NCBI RefSeq assembly: GCF_014648775.1
Contig: NZ_BMRT01000008.1
Coordinates: 271,275-335,274 of the forward strand
DNA: 64,000 nucleotides
Direction of reading: 5' to 3'
Source: Streptomyces abikoensis
Lineage (GTDB): Bacteria > Actinomycetota > Actinomycetes > Streptomycetales > Streptomycetaceae
Shown here in pieces: positions 40,762-47,832 of the stretch. The first letter of the stretch is position 1. Each line of letters opens with the position of its first letter. A program made the translations under genes and the position numbers. The notes below the pieces were generated by a model. The model made no database searches and was not told where the DNA came from. It saw nothing but the letters and a program-made list of their open reading frames with translations.

Positions 40762-41835
40762 TCAGCCGACGCGCACGCCGAACTGGAAGGGCATGTTGCC
40801 CATCGCCTCGTAGCGCACGTAGGCGCCGGTGCGGGGGGCGTGGAAGACCTGGCCGTTGCCCGCGTAGAGGCCGACGTGGTGCTGGTCGCCGTAGAAGATG
40901 ACCAGGTCGCCGGGCTTGAGCTGGCTCTGGTCGTAGATCCGGGTGCCGGCGTTGGCCTGGTCCTGGGAGATGCGCGGGAGGGAGACGCCAGCCTGGCCGT
41001 AGGCCCACTGGGTGAGGCCGGAGCAGTCCCAGGTGGACATTCCGGTCGCGCCGTACTCGTAGGGCTTGCCCTCCTGGCTCTGCGCGTAGGCCAGAGCGGC
41101 GGCGGCGTGGCCGGAGCCCGCGGGGATGTTGGGGCGGCTCTCGGAGCGGCTGGCGCGGCCGCTGTCGCCACCGCTCTTGCCGCTGTCGGCCTTGCTTCCG
41201 GAGGCGCCCTTCTGGTCCCCGCCGGTGATCTCCGCGCGCTCCTTCTCGGAGAACTGGTTGAGCACCTTCTGGGCGTCGGCCAGCTTGCCCTGGACCTCGT
41301 CCTTGTGCTGCTCCACGGCCTTGCGGGTGGACTCCAGGTCCGCGAGCTTGGAGGCGGCCGCCGCGCGCTCCTGCTTGAGGGTGCGCTGCTTGGCGGCCAT
41401 CAGCCGGAGGGTGTCGGCCTGCTTGGCGCTCAGCTGGCTGAGCCTGGAGGCCCGGTCCAGGTAGGTGTCGGGGTCCGAGGTGAGCAGCAGCTGGAGCGTG
41501 GGGTCGATCGAGCCGGTGCGGTACTGCGAGGTGGCTATCAGGCCGAGGGCGCCGCGCATCCGGTTGAACTCGTCCTGGCCGCGCGCGACCTTGTCCTGGA
41601 GCTCACTGACCTGCTTCTCCAGCTTGTCGTGCTGCTCCTTGGCCCCGTTGTACTTCTCGGTGGCCTGTTCGGCCTCTTCGTAGAGCTTGTCGACCTGGTC
41701 CTTGGCCTCGGACTTCGACAGCTTGGTGTCGGCGTGCGCGGCCTGCGCGGAGAGGGCCACGGCCATGGCCGCGGTCGCGGTCAGCACGGTGGCCCGAGTG
41801 CGGCTCGGCTTCTTGGGACGACGGTGGGACGCCAC
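40762..41835 (-). CDS. NlpC/P60 peptidoglycan hydrolase (paralogue 2)
   Basis: 357 residues with the same plan as the neighbour: signal peptide (ATVLTATAAMAVALSAQAAHA), coiled coil (about 35-180, LYEEAEQATEKYNGAKEQHDKL), a Ser/Lys/Gly-rich linker, and NlpC/P60 (TWDCSGLTQWAYG, QHHVGLYAG, VFHAP). GTG at 41835 has AAGGAG nearby. It has its own promoter (41948-41977), a leader of about 110 nt with a CACCCGttCGGGTG hairpin, and a U-tract terminator. It matches the Rv2190c position. Confidence 0.88.
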   Translation of the reverse strand: MASHRRPKKPSRTRATVLTATAAMAVALSAQAAHADTKLSKSEAKDQVDKLYEEAEQATEKYNGAKEQHDKLEKQVSELQDKVARGQDEFNRMRGALGLIATSQYRTGSIDPTLQLLLTSDPDTYLDRASRLSQLSAKQADTLRLMAAKQRTLKQERAAAASKLADLESTRKAVEQHKDEVQGKLADAQKVLNQFSEKERAEITGGDQKGASGSKADSGKSGGDSGRASRSESRPNIPAGSGHAAAALAYAQSQEGKPYEYGATGMSTWDCSGLTQWAYGQAGVSLPRISQDQANAGTRIYDQSQLKPGDLVIFYGDQHHVGLYAGNGQVFHAPRTGAYVRYEAMGNMPFQFGVRVG

Positions 41836-41947
41836 GGAGACGAGCTCCTTCTACTCTGGGCCGCCCGCCGCGCGAAGTCCTGGGGCACGACGGGACCTTC
41901 ACCGCCCACCCGAACGGGTGATTCCGCGAATGAAGGTTCGAGGCATG

Positions 41948-41977
41948 ACCCTAGTGACCACCGTCGCCACCGTTCAA
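41948..41977 (-). promoter_or_regulatory. promoter of NlpC/P60 paralogue 2
   Basis: On the minus strand, TTGAAC (41972-41977) and TAGGGT (41948-41953) are 18 bp apart, a good housekeeping-type promoter. Just upstream is an unusually AT-rich pocket (about 41974-42035) with the imperfect dyad TTTTCTTGCGAAAA, which could be a regulator site or an UP-like element. Confidence 0.6.
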
Positions 41978-42068
41978 ATTTTCTTGCGAAAAATCTTTGT
42001 CAGCGGTACATCCTTTACCAACCTGACACAGTCGGTAATGACCGCTTGACGGTCAGCTGCGAGGACCG

Positions 42069-43442
42069 TCAGGTGCGGGCAAGTCGCTTGAGCAGCAAGG
42101 CCGATGCGACGGGCCGCGCCCCCGCCTTGGCCACCCCGTCCGCCACCTCACGGTCCGTGGAGACCACGACGACCGGCCGGCCCGGCGGCTCGGCCCGCAC
42201 GAGCTGACGGATCAGCTCGTCCGCCGTCACACCCGGCTTGCTGAACAGCACCCGCACCCCGCGCGGCGGCGCCAGCAGCACCGGGGCGGCCAGCTCCGCG
42301 CCGTCGAAGACGCACGTGACCTCGGCGCCGCTCTGCGCGGCCAGCATCGCCAGCCCGCCCAGCAGCCGCAGCCGCTGCTTGTCCAGCGGCATCGTCGGAT
42401 AGCCGGTCTTGGTGACGTTGTAGCCGTCGACGAGCAGATGCGTCTGAGGCAGTGCCAGCAACTGGTCCAGCAGCGCCGGATCGGTCTCCGACAGCGCCCG
42501 CGTCGCGATGTCCCGGGGCGTCATCGTGCCCGGCCGCACCGCGTCCACCGTGTCGGCCGGCGGCACCGAGACCGGCGGCAGCGCCAGCTCGCGGCGCAGC
42601 CCCTGCGCCGCGTCCAGCACGGTGTCCAGCAGCAGTCGCAGCCGGACGTCCTCCACGCTGCGGCCCTCGCGCGTCGCCCGGCGGCTCGCCTCCAGGGCCG
42701 CCTCGGCCTCCGCGAGCCGGGCCTTGGCCCGGCGCGCCTCGCCCTGCGCCGCCGCCTTCTCGGCGGCGGCCTCGGCGCGCAACGCCTCCAGCTCGCCCTG
42801 GACCTTGCGCAGCGCCGCCTCGCCGCGCCGCACATCGCTCTGCGCGCTGCGCAGCTTGCGGTGCAACGACTCGGCGTCCCGCCGGACGGTCTCCAGCTCG
42901 GCACGGACCCGGTCGGCCTCGGCCTTCGCCTCCGCCCGCGCCGCCGCCAGCTCCTCGCGCAGCCGCGTCAGCTCGTGCCGGGCCTCCTCGTCGGCCCGCT
43001 CGGCGCTCGCCCGGGCCGCCTCCTCGCCCGCCGCGGTGACCAGCTTGACCCAGCCGGCCGGCCGCAGCACGAACGCCATGGCGGCCACGTCCTCCGGATC
43101 GGCGGCCGCCGGCGGCGAACCGGCCTCCAGGGCCTCCGCCAGCTCGGAACCGGTCTCCCGCAGCCGCGCGGAGATCCGCTGCCGGAAGGCCGAGTCGCTC
43201 TCCACGGCCGCGGCCATGGCGTTCCCCGCGAACTTGGCCCGGCGGGACGGGGTGAACCGGGCGTACTGCCGCAACTGGGCGGGCAGTTCCGCGACCGTCA
43301 GTCCGCCGAACGCCTCCGCGACGAGCCCGATGACCCGCCGCCGGATGCCTTCGGGCAGCGGGCGGTCGAGCACCTCGCTGACGCCGTCGTCGGCCCCGCC
43401 GGCGTCACCGGCCGCCTCCACGCCGTCCGTGTGCTCCACCAC
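42069..43442 (-). CDS. NYN-domain RNA-binding protein with coiled coil
   Basis: 457 residues. An N-terminal all-helical domain (about 25-140) is followed by a long Ala/Glu/Arg coiled coil (about 140-265) and a C-terminal YacP-like NYN domain (about 325-457) with the acidic catalytic residues in LLVDGYNVTK, TCVFDGAEL and VVSTDREVADGV. NYN domains are PIN-like nucleases; YacP/Rae1 cuts mRNA on the ribosome in Bacillus. RNA cleavage is therefore possible but not proven. GTG at 43442. Confidence 0.87.
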   Translation of the reverse strand: MVEHTDGVEAAGDAGGADDGVSEVLDRPLPEGIRRRVIGLVAEAFGGLTVAELPAQLRQYARFTPSRRAKFAGNAMAAAVESDSAFRQRISARLRETGSELAEALEAGSPPAAADPEDVAAMAFVLRPAGWVKLVTAAGEEAARASAERADEEARHELTRLREELAAARAEAKAEADRVRAELETVRRDAESLHRKLRSAQSDVRRGEAALRKVQGELEALRAEAAAEKAAAQGEARRAKARLAEAEAALEASRRATREGRSVEDVRLRLLLDTVLDAAQGLRRELALPPVSVPPADTVDAVRPGTMTPRDIATRALSETDPALLDQLLALPQTHLLVDGYNVTKTGYPTMPLDKQRLRLLGGLAMLAAQSGAEVTCVFDGAELAAPVLLAPPRGVRVLFSKPGVTADELIRQLVRAEPPGRPVVVVSTDREVADGVAKAGARPVASALLLKRLART

Positions 43443-43461
43443 CGCTTATCGCTCCCGTTCG

Positions 43462-43704
43462 TCAGGCATCGGCGCCCGGCCGGGCCACCAGCTCGATCTG
43501 GTCGACGGCGTTGCACCAGCGGCAACGCACGGACTCGATCGTCTCACTGACGATCTCGCGCTCCTCCACCGCGGGCTCCCCCGCCAGGTCGAGGTGCACG
43601 AACTCCACGGCTTTGGTCGTCCGCGTGACGTCGAAACGCGTGAGGTTGCCGCACAGGGTGCAGCGCCACCGGTTCCCGGCTGTCGGCTGGGGAACAACGC
43701 CCAT
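43462..43704 (-). CDS. small zinc-ribbon protein
   Basis: 80 residues with two CxxC pairs (WRCTLCGN and VRCRWCNAV) placed 42 residues apart around a beta-rich core (TRFDVTRTTKAVEFVHLDL): a zinc ribbon. ATG at 43704 is chosen because the segment starting MGVVPQPTAGNRW is compact and the frame further upstream is of low quality. It lies 19 bp upstream of the NYN gene on the same strand, so it probably shares an mRNA with it. Function unknown. Confidence 0.75.
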   Translation of the reverse strand: MGVVPQPTAGNRWRCTLCGNLTRFDVTRTTKAVEFVHLDLAGEPAVEEREIVSETIESVRCRWCNAVDQIELVARPGADA

Positions 43705-43850
43705 CGTGTCGTCCGTCCTCGTCTGTGGTCCGCGGGGTGCTCCCCGTAACCCTACGGCCTGCCGGTCGCCGGGCGCGGGGCGTGCGGCCCGCACGGACGG
43801 CCCGGCGAGGCGCTCTGCACGGGTTGCGCCCGGTACGCCATGATCTGGCC

Positions 43851-44570
43851 ATGATCGAAACGGCAGGGCGCCCGGGCCGCCCGGACACCCCCTGGGTGAC
43901 CTGGACGATCCTGGCCGTCTGCGGCGCGGTCTTCCTGATCGGCCCCGTCTCCGGCCTGAATCCGGTCTACGGCACCGGCCCCGGACTGCTGGCAGCCCAG
44001 ACCGACTACTTCGAGCACTGGGGGGTCGTGCCGCAGGAGCTCCTCCACGGCTCCCCCTGGGCTCTGTGCACCCCGCTCACCGCGCTCTTCGTGCACGGGA
44101 ACTGGCTGCATCTGCTGGGCAACATGCTCTTCCTCTACGTCTTCGGCGCCATGACCGAGGCCCACCTGGGCCGTGCCGCGTTCCTCTGCTGCTACCTCCT
44201 CACCGGCTATCTCGCCCTCTTCGGCTACGCCGCCGTGCACGCCCACTCCGAACGCACGCTCGTGGGCGCGTCGGGAGCCATCTCCGGGGTGCTCGGCGCG
44301 TTCCTCTATCTCTTCCCCAGGGCGCGGGTCACCAGCCTCTTCCCGTTCCTGTTCTTCCTGCCGCTGCGCTTCCCCGCCTGGGCCGTACTGCTGTTCTGGT
44401 TCGCACTCCAGTGGCTGGCGACGGGGACGGACGCCGGGCGCCCCGGGGTCGCCTATCTGGCCCACGTCGTGGGATTCGCACTCGGATTCGGCTACGCCTG
44501 GGGCCTTCGCACACCTGCGGCTAGAGTGAAGGGCGCAGCCAGGTCCACCGAAGGAGACAAACCGACGTGA
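43851..44570 (+). CDS. rhomboid-family intramembrane serine protease
   Basis: 239 residues and about six membrane helices. Oxyanion Asn in HLLGNMLF, nucleophile Ser in VGASGAISGVLG and catalytic His in YLAHVVGFALG match the rhomboid dyad. It cuts membrane-protein substrates within the bilayer; substrates unknown. A WR-motif region in the L1 loop is replaced by GVVPQELLHGSPWALCTPLTALFVHG. The stop overlaps the next gene (GTGA). Confidence 0.88.
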   Translation: MIETAGRPGRPDTPWVTWTILAVCGAVFLIGPVSGLNPVYGTGPGLLAAQTDYFEHWGVVPQELLHGSPWALCTPLTALFVHGNWLHLLGNMLFLYVFGAMTEAHLGRAAFLCCYLLTGYLALFGYAAVHAHSERTLVGASGAISGVLGAFLYLFPRARVTSLFPFLFFLPLRFPAWAVLLFWFALQWLATGTDAGRPGVAYLAHVVGFALGFGYAWGLRTPAARVKGAARSTEGDKPT

Positions 44571-44848
44571 TCACTTCGATCGTGCTCATCAAGACCGACG
44601 TGGACCGGATTCCCGAGATCGCCGAGACCATCGCCGCCATCGAGGGCGTCAGCGAGGTCTACTCGGTCACCGGTGGGGCCGATCTGATCGCGATGGTCCG
44701 CGTGGCCCGGCACGACGACCTCGCGGACCTCATCCCGGGCCGCATCAGCAAGGTCCCGGGCGTGGCCTCGACGGAGACCCACATCGCGTTCCGCACGTAC
44801 TCCCAGCACGACCTGGAAGCGGCCTTCGCGATCGGCCTCGACAACTAG
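44567..44848 (+). CDS. stand-alone RAM (Lrp/AsnC effector) domain protein
   Basis: 93 residues that consist only of the RAM ligand-binding/dimerisation fold (VLIKTDVDRIPEIAETIAAIEGVSEVYSVTGGADLIAMVRV). There is no DNA-binding domain. Such proteins bind amino acids and may modulate Lrp-like regulators. Translationally coupled to the rhomboid protease by a GTGA overlap; AAGGAG lies 15 bp upstream. The link between the two is unexplained. Confidence 0.88.
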   Translation: MITSIVLIKTDVDRIPEIAETIAAIEGVSEVYSVTGGADLIAMVRVARHDDLADLIPGRISKVPGVASTETHIAFRTYSQHDLEAAFAIGLDN

Positions 44849-44932
44849 CCGGGCTCCGAAGGGGCGCGGGGCAGCGTCGATATGCGGCTGCCGCCGCGTG
44901 GGCGCGCTCAGCCCACGACGGCCCGCGGCCGA
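44849..44932. repeat. interspersed repeat, copy B with insertion
   Basis: Shares GGGGCGCGGGG and GCGCG-CTCAGCCCACGACG with copy A at 7592-7645 and has an extra TCGATATGCGGCTGCCGCCG-type segment between. The 3' end of the class V aminotransferase gene (codons for about RPRAVVG and the TGA) lies inside it. Confidence 0.65.
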
Positions 44933-46278
44933 ACCGCAACGCACCGCCCACCCTCGGTGCGGTACTCCCACCGAGCCCCCTCGGTGACAAGCTCCCGCAC
45001 GGCCCGTACGAACCGCTCCACATGCTCATCGGGCGTCCCCGCCCCGAAGCTCACCCGAATGGCATTCAGCGACCGCCCGTCGGGCGAGCCGCACTCGCCG
45101 GGCGCCCCCCGATCGCCGTCCAGCAGGACGCGGACGAGCGGATGCGCGCAGAAAAGCCCGTCCCGCACCCCGATGCCGTACTCCGCGGAGAGCGCCGCCG
45201 CGAAGTGGGAGCTGTTCCAGCCGTCCACGACGAAGGACAGGACACCCACGCGCGGGGCGTCCGCGCCGAACAGCGACAGCACCCGCACCCCCGGGACGTC
45301 CGCCAGTCCGCCCCGCACCCGCGCGATCAGCTCCCTTTCGCGCTCGACCAGCCGGTCGAAGCCGGTCTCCTGGAGCGCCTTGCAGGCGGCGGCGATGGCG
45401 TAGGCCCCGATGACGTTGGGCGAACCGGCCTCGTGCCGGGCCACGGTGTCGTGCCACTCGACCTCGACGCCCCCCTCGGCGTCCCGGGCCACCCTGCGGC
45501 TGGCGCCGCCGCCCGCCAGATACGGCTCGGCCTCCCGCAGCCAGTCGGCCCGCCCGGCGAGGACGCCGGCGCCGAACGGCGCGTACAGCTTGTGCCCGGA
45601 GAAGGCGACCCAGTCGACGTCCCACCCGGCGACGTCCACGGGGTGGTGCGGCGCCAACTGGGCGGCGTCCAGCACGATGCGCGCGCCGTGCGCGTGCGCG
45701 GCCGCCGCCAGCTCCCGTACGGGCCACAGCTCGCCGGTCACATTGGACGCGCCGGTCACGCACACCAGCGCCGGGCCGTAGGGCTCGCGGTCGGCCAGCG
45801 CCCGTTCCAGTGTCTCGACGGCCTCGTCCGGCGAACGCGGGGCGTCGAGGTAGGTGACCTCGGCGTCCCGCCAGGGCAGCAGGGCCGCGTGGTGCTCGGT
45901 CTCGAAGACGAACACCCGGCAGCCGGCGGGCAGTACGGACGCCAGCAGGTTCAGCGAGTCCGTGGTGGAGCGGGTGAAGACCACCTGGTCGCCCTCGCGG
46001 CAGCCGAGGAAGCCGGCGACGGTGGCCCGGCATCCCTCGAACAGGTCGGTCGACAGCTGTGAGAGGTACCCGGCGCCCCGGTGGACGCTGCCGTAGTACG
46101 GCGCGTAGGCGGCGACGTCGTCCCACACCCGCCGCAACGCCGGTGCGCTGGCGGCGTAGTCGAGCGCGGCGTACGTCACCTCGCCCCCGGTGACGAGCGG
46201 TACGCGGACGTCGTGACCGAGAACGGGCAGCGGCTCGGCAAGGGTGGCGGCGGCAGGGGCAACAGGGCATGCGGACAT
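44908..46278 (-). CDS. class V aminotransferase (cysteine desulfurase-like)
   Basis: 456 residues of the PLP fold type I: HHAALLPW, VTGASNVTGELWPV, VLDAAQLAPHHPVD, and the PLP-binding Lys in FSGHKLYAPFGAGVL. A conserved acceptor Cys loop of SufS/IscS type is not obvious, so cysteine desulfurase activity is unsure; related enzymes handle cysteine, selenocysteine or isopenicillin-type substrates. A SAM-IV riboswitch precedes it, which ties it to sulfur/methionine metabolism. Its C-terminal residues come from an intergenic repeat. ATG at 46278 with GGGAGA upstream. Confidence 0.85.
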   Translation of the reverse strand: MSACPVAPAAATLAEPLPVLGHDVRVPLVTGGEVTYAALDYAASAPALRRVWDDVAAYAPYYGSVHRGAGYLSQLSTDLFEGCRATVAGFLGCREGDQVVFTRSTTDSLNLLASVLPAGCRVFVFETEHHAALLPWRDAEVTYLDAPRSPDEAVETLERALADREPYGPALVCVTGASNVTGELWPVRELAAAAHAHGARIVLDAAQLAPHHPVDVAGWDVDWVAFSGHKLYAPFGAGVLAGRADWLREAEPYLAGGGASRRVARDAEGGVEVEWHDTVARHEAGSPNVIGAYAIAAACKALQETGFDRLVERERELIARVRGGLADVPGVRVLSLFGADAPRVGVLSFVVDGWNSSHFAAALSAEYGIGVRDGLFCAHPLVRVLLDGDRGAPGECGSPDGRSLNAIRVSFGAGTPDEHVERFVRAVRELVTEGARWEYRTEGGRCVAVRPRAVVG

Positions 46279-46412
46279 GGCGAATTCTCCCGGCAGGGGT
46301 GATGGAGGACAGCACGCGCACGCCGCACGAGGGCGTACGCGGGATTACCGGAAACGGGGCCGTAGGCCCTATCGCATTCGCTGCAACACAGAAAGGTCTC
46401 CCTCGACAACCA

Positions 46413-46542
46413 GGATCCCTGGCGAGGGATCCGCGCTTGCCACAGGCGTCTGCCTGCGGCCTGGTCATCACCCGGGGCACCCCGCCACGGAAGGAGGGTT
46501 GCCGGACAGCAAGCCGGGGCCGAAACGCTGTCACTCGTGACC
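46413..46542 (-). ncRNA. SAM-IV riboswitch
   Basis: Reading the minus strand from 46542: GGTCACGAGTGACAGCG, then CCCCGGCTTGCTGTCCGGCA, ACCCTCC, GGCGGGGTGCCCCGGGTGA, TGACCAGG and GGCAAGCGCGG. These are the conserved blocks of the actinobacterial SAM-IV S-adenosylmethionine aptamer. It ends in the hairpin GGATCCCT-cgcc-AGGGATCC (46413-46432). A likely promoter is TTGCGC (46573-46578) and CATGAT (46551-46556), 16 bp apart. About 130 nt separate it from the aminotransferase start; I see no convincing gene in that interval. Confidence 0.85.
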
Positions 46543-46578
46543 TGCGCAGCATCATGCCACAGGATCTTGAATGCGCAA

Positions 46579-46607
46579 GGGCGCGGTCCGCGATGCGGAC
46601 CGCGCCC
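46579..46607 (-). terminator. terminator of trpD
   Basis: GGGCGCGGTCCGC (46579-46591) pairs perfectly with 46595-46607 around the loop GAT, 14 bp past the trpD stop. It overlaps the upstream edge of the promoter for the SAM-IV transcript. Confidence 0.8.
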
Positions 46608-46620
46608 TGGGCGGGGAGAC

Positions 46621-47682
46621 TCAGCGGTTGCTGGCCTCCACCCACTTCTCCAGCACCCGCCGGGCCGCGCCCGAGTCGATGGACTCGGCCGCCCGCGCCA
46701 TCCCGGCCCGGATCCGCTCCGTGAGCGGCGCGTCCGTCGGCGTCAGGGCGGCCAGCGCGGCGGCGGAGTTGAGCAGCACCGCGTCCCGGACCGGGCCGGT
46801 CTCCCCGGCGAGCAGCCGGCGGGCCACATCGGCGTTGTACGAGGCGTCGGCGCCCCGCAGCGCCTCGATGGGCACCAGGTCGATGCCGACGTCCCGGGGG
46901 TCGAACGATTCCTCCCGCACCTGGCCGTCCCCCACGATCCACACCCGCGAGGTGGCCGTGGTGGTGAGCTCGTCGAGCCCGTCGTCGCCGCGGAAGACCA
47001 GTGCGGAGGAGCCGCGTTCGGCCAGCACCCCGGCCAGGATCGGTGCCATCCGGGCGTCCGCGACGCCGGTCGCCTGGGCCTTGACCCGCGCGGGGTTGGT
47101 CAGCGGGCCCAGGACGTTGAAGGTCGTGCGGATGCCCAGCTCACGGCGGGCGGGAGCCACATAGCGCAGGGCGGGGTGGAACTTCACCGCGAAACAGAAG
47201 GTGATGCCGGCCTCCTCGGCCACCTCCACCACCCGGCGCGGGGTCAGCTCCAGATTCACCCCGAGCTTCTCCAGGACGTCCGAGGCGCCGCTCGCGGAGG
47301 ACGCGGCGCGGTTGCCGTGCTTGACGACCTTCGCCCCGGCGCCCGCGACGACGATCGAGGACATGGTGGAGATGTTGACGGTCTTGGCGCCGTCGCCGCC
47401 GGTGCCCACGATGTCGACACTGGGGCCGGGCACCTCGATGAGGTTGGCGTGCCGGTACATCGCCCGGACCAGGCCGGAGATCTCGGCGACCGTCTCGCCC
47501 TTGGCCCGCAGGGCGACGGCGAAGCCCGCGATCTGGGCGTCGGTGGCCTCCCCGCGCATGATCCGGTCCATGGCCCAGGCCGTGTCGTCGGCGCCGAGGT
47601 CCACACCGCCGAGCAGGGCGTCCAGGAGGCCCGGCCAGGTGTGGGCCACCGAGCGCTCGCCGCCTGTCGGGGTCACGTTCAT
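46621..47682 (-). CDS. trpD: anthranilate phosphoribosyltransferase
   Basis: 353 residues. VDIVGTGGDGAKTVNISTM (PRPP-binding), KHGNRAASSASGASDVLE, NVLGPLTNPA and VFRGDDGLDELTTT are all standard. Second committed step of tryptophan synthesis: joins anthranilate to PRPP. It stands alone here, 25 kb from trpE(G), just after the cytochrome bc operon, the same position as Rv2192c. AGGAG precedes ATG 47682. Confidence 0.96.
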   Translation of the reverse strand: MNVTPTGGERSVAHTWPGLLDALLGGVDLGADDTAWAMDRIMRGEATDAQIAGFAVALRAKGETVAEISGLVRAMYRHANLIEVPGPSVDIVGTGGDGAKTVNISTMSSIVVAGAGAKVVKHGNRAASSASGASDVLEKLGVNLELTPRRVVEVAEEAGITFCFAVKFHPALRYVAPARRELGIRTTFNVLGPLTNPARVKAQATGVADARMAPILAGVLAERGSSALVFRGDDGLDELTTTATSRVWIVGDGQVREESFDPRDVGIDLVPIEALRGADASYNADVARRLLAGETGPVRDAVLLNSAAALAALTPTDAPLTERIRAGMARAAESIDSGAARRVLEKWVEASNR

Positions 47683-47769
47683 GGTCCACACTCCTGGTGG
47701 TCGGTCCCTGGTGGGGACCGTCCGGGGTCCCCGTTACGCGGTCCAGCCTATCCACGCCCGGGAACGGCG

Positions 47770-47802
47770 AAGAGCCCCGTCCAGGCACTGGACGGGGCTC
47801 TT
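47770..47802 (-). terminator. terminator of the ctaE-qcrCAB operon
   Basis: AAGAGCCCCGTCCA (47770-47783) pairs with 47789-47802 around GGCAC, 31 bp past the qcrB stop. Confidence 0.85.
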
Positions 47803-47832
47803 GCCGTGGCGATCAGTGATCAGCTGTGGGGA

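Noticed and set aside
41836..41950. Possible c-di-AMP (ydaO) riboswitch before the NlpC/P60 gene
   Set aside because: Such riboswitches are known before wall hydrolases in Streptomyces, but the leader is only about 110 nt and I could not find the conserved ydaO blocks.
44908..46278. Calling the class V aminotransferase a SufS cysteine desulfurase
   Set aside because: The PLP Lys is clear, but the persulfide Cys loop characteristic of SufS/IscS is not evident, so only the family is given.
46176..46409. Cys-rich 77-codon frame between the SAM-IV riboswitch and the aminotransferase
   Set aside because: It could start at a TTG, but its third-position GC is clearly below that of the neighbours and it runs into the aminotransferase in another frame. 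Kept only as a question in the findings.
45026..46942. 638-codon minus-strand frame overlapping the class V aminotransferase
   Set aside because: Arg-rich wrong frame of the aminotransferase that runs through the SAM-IV riboswitch and the trpD terminator.
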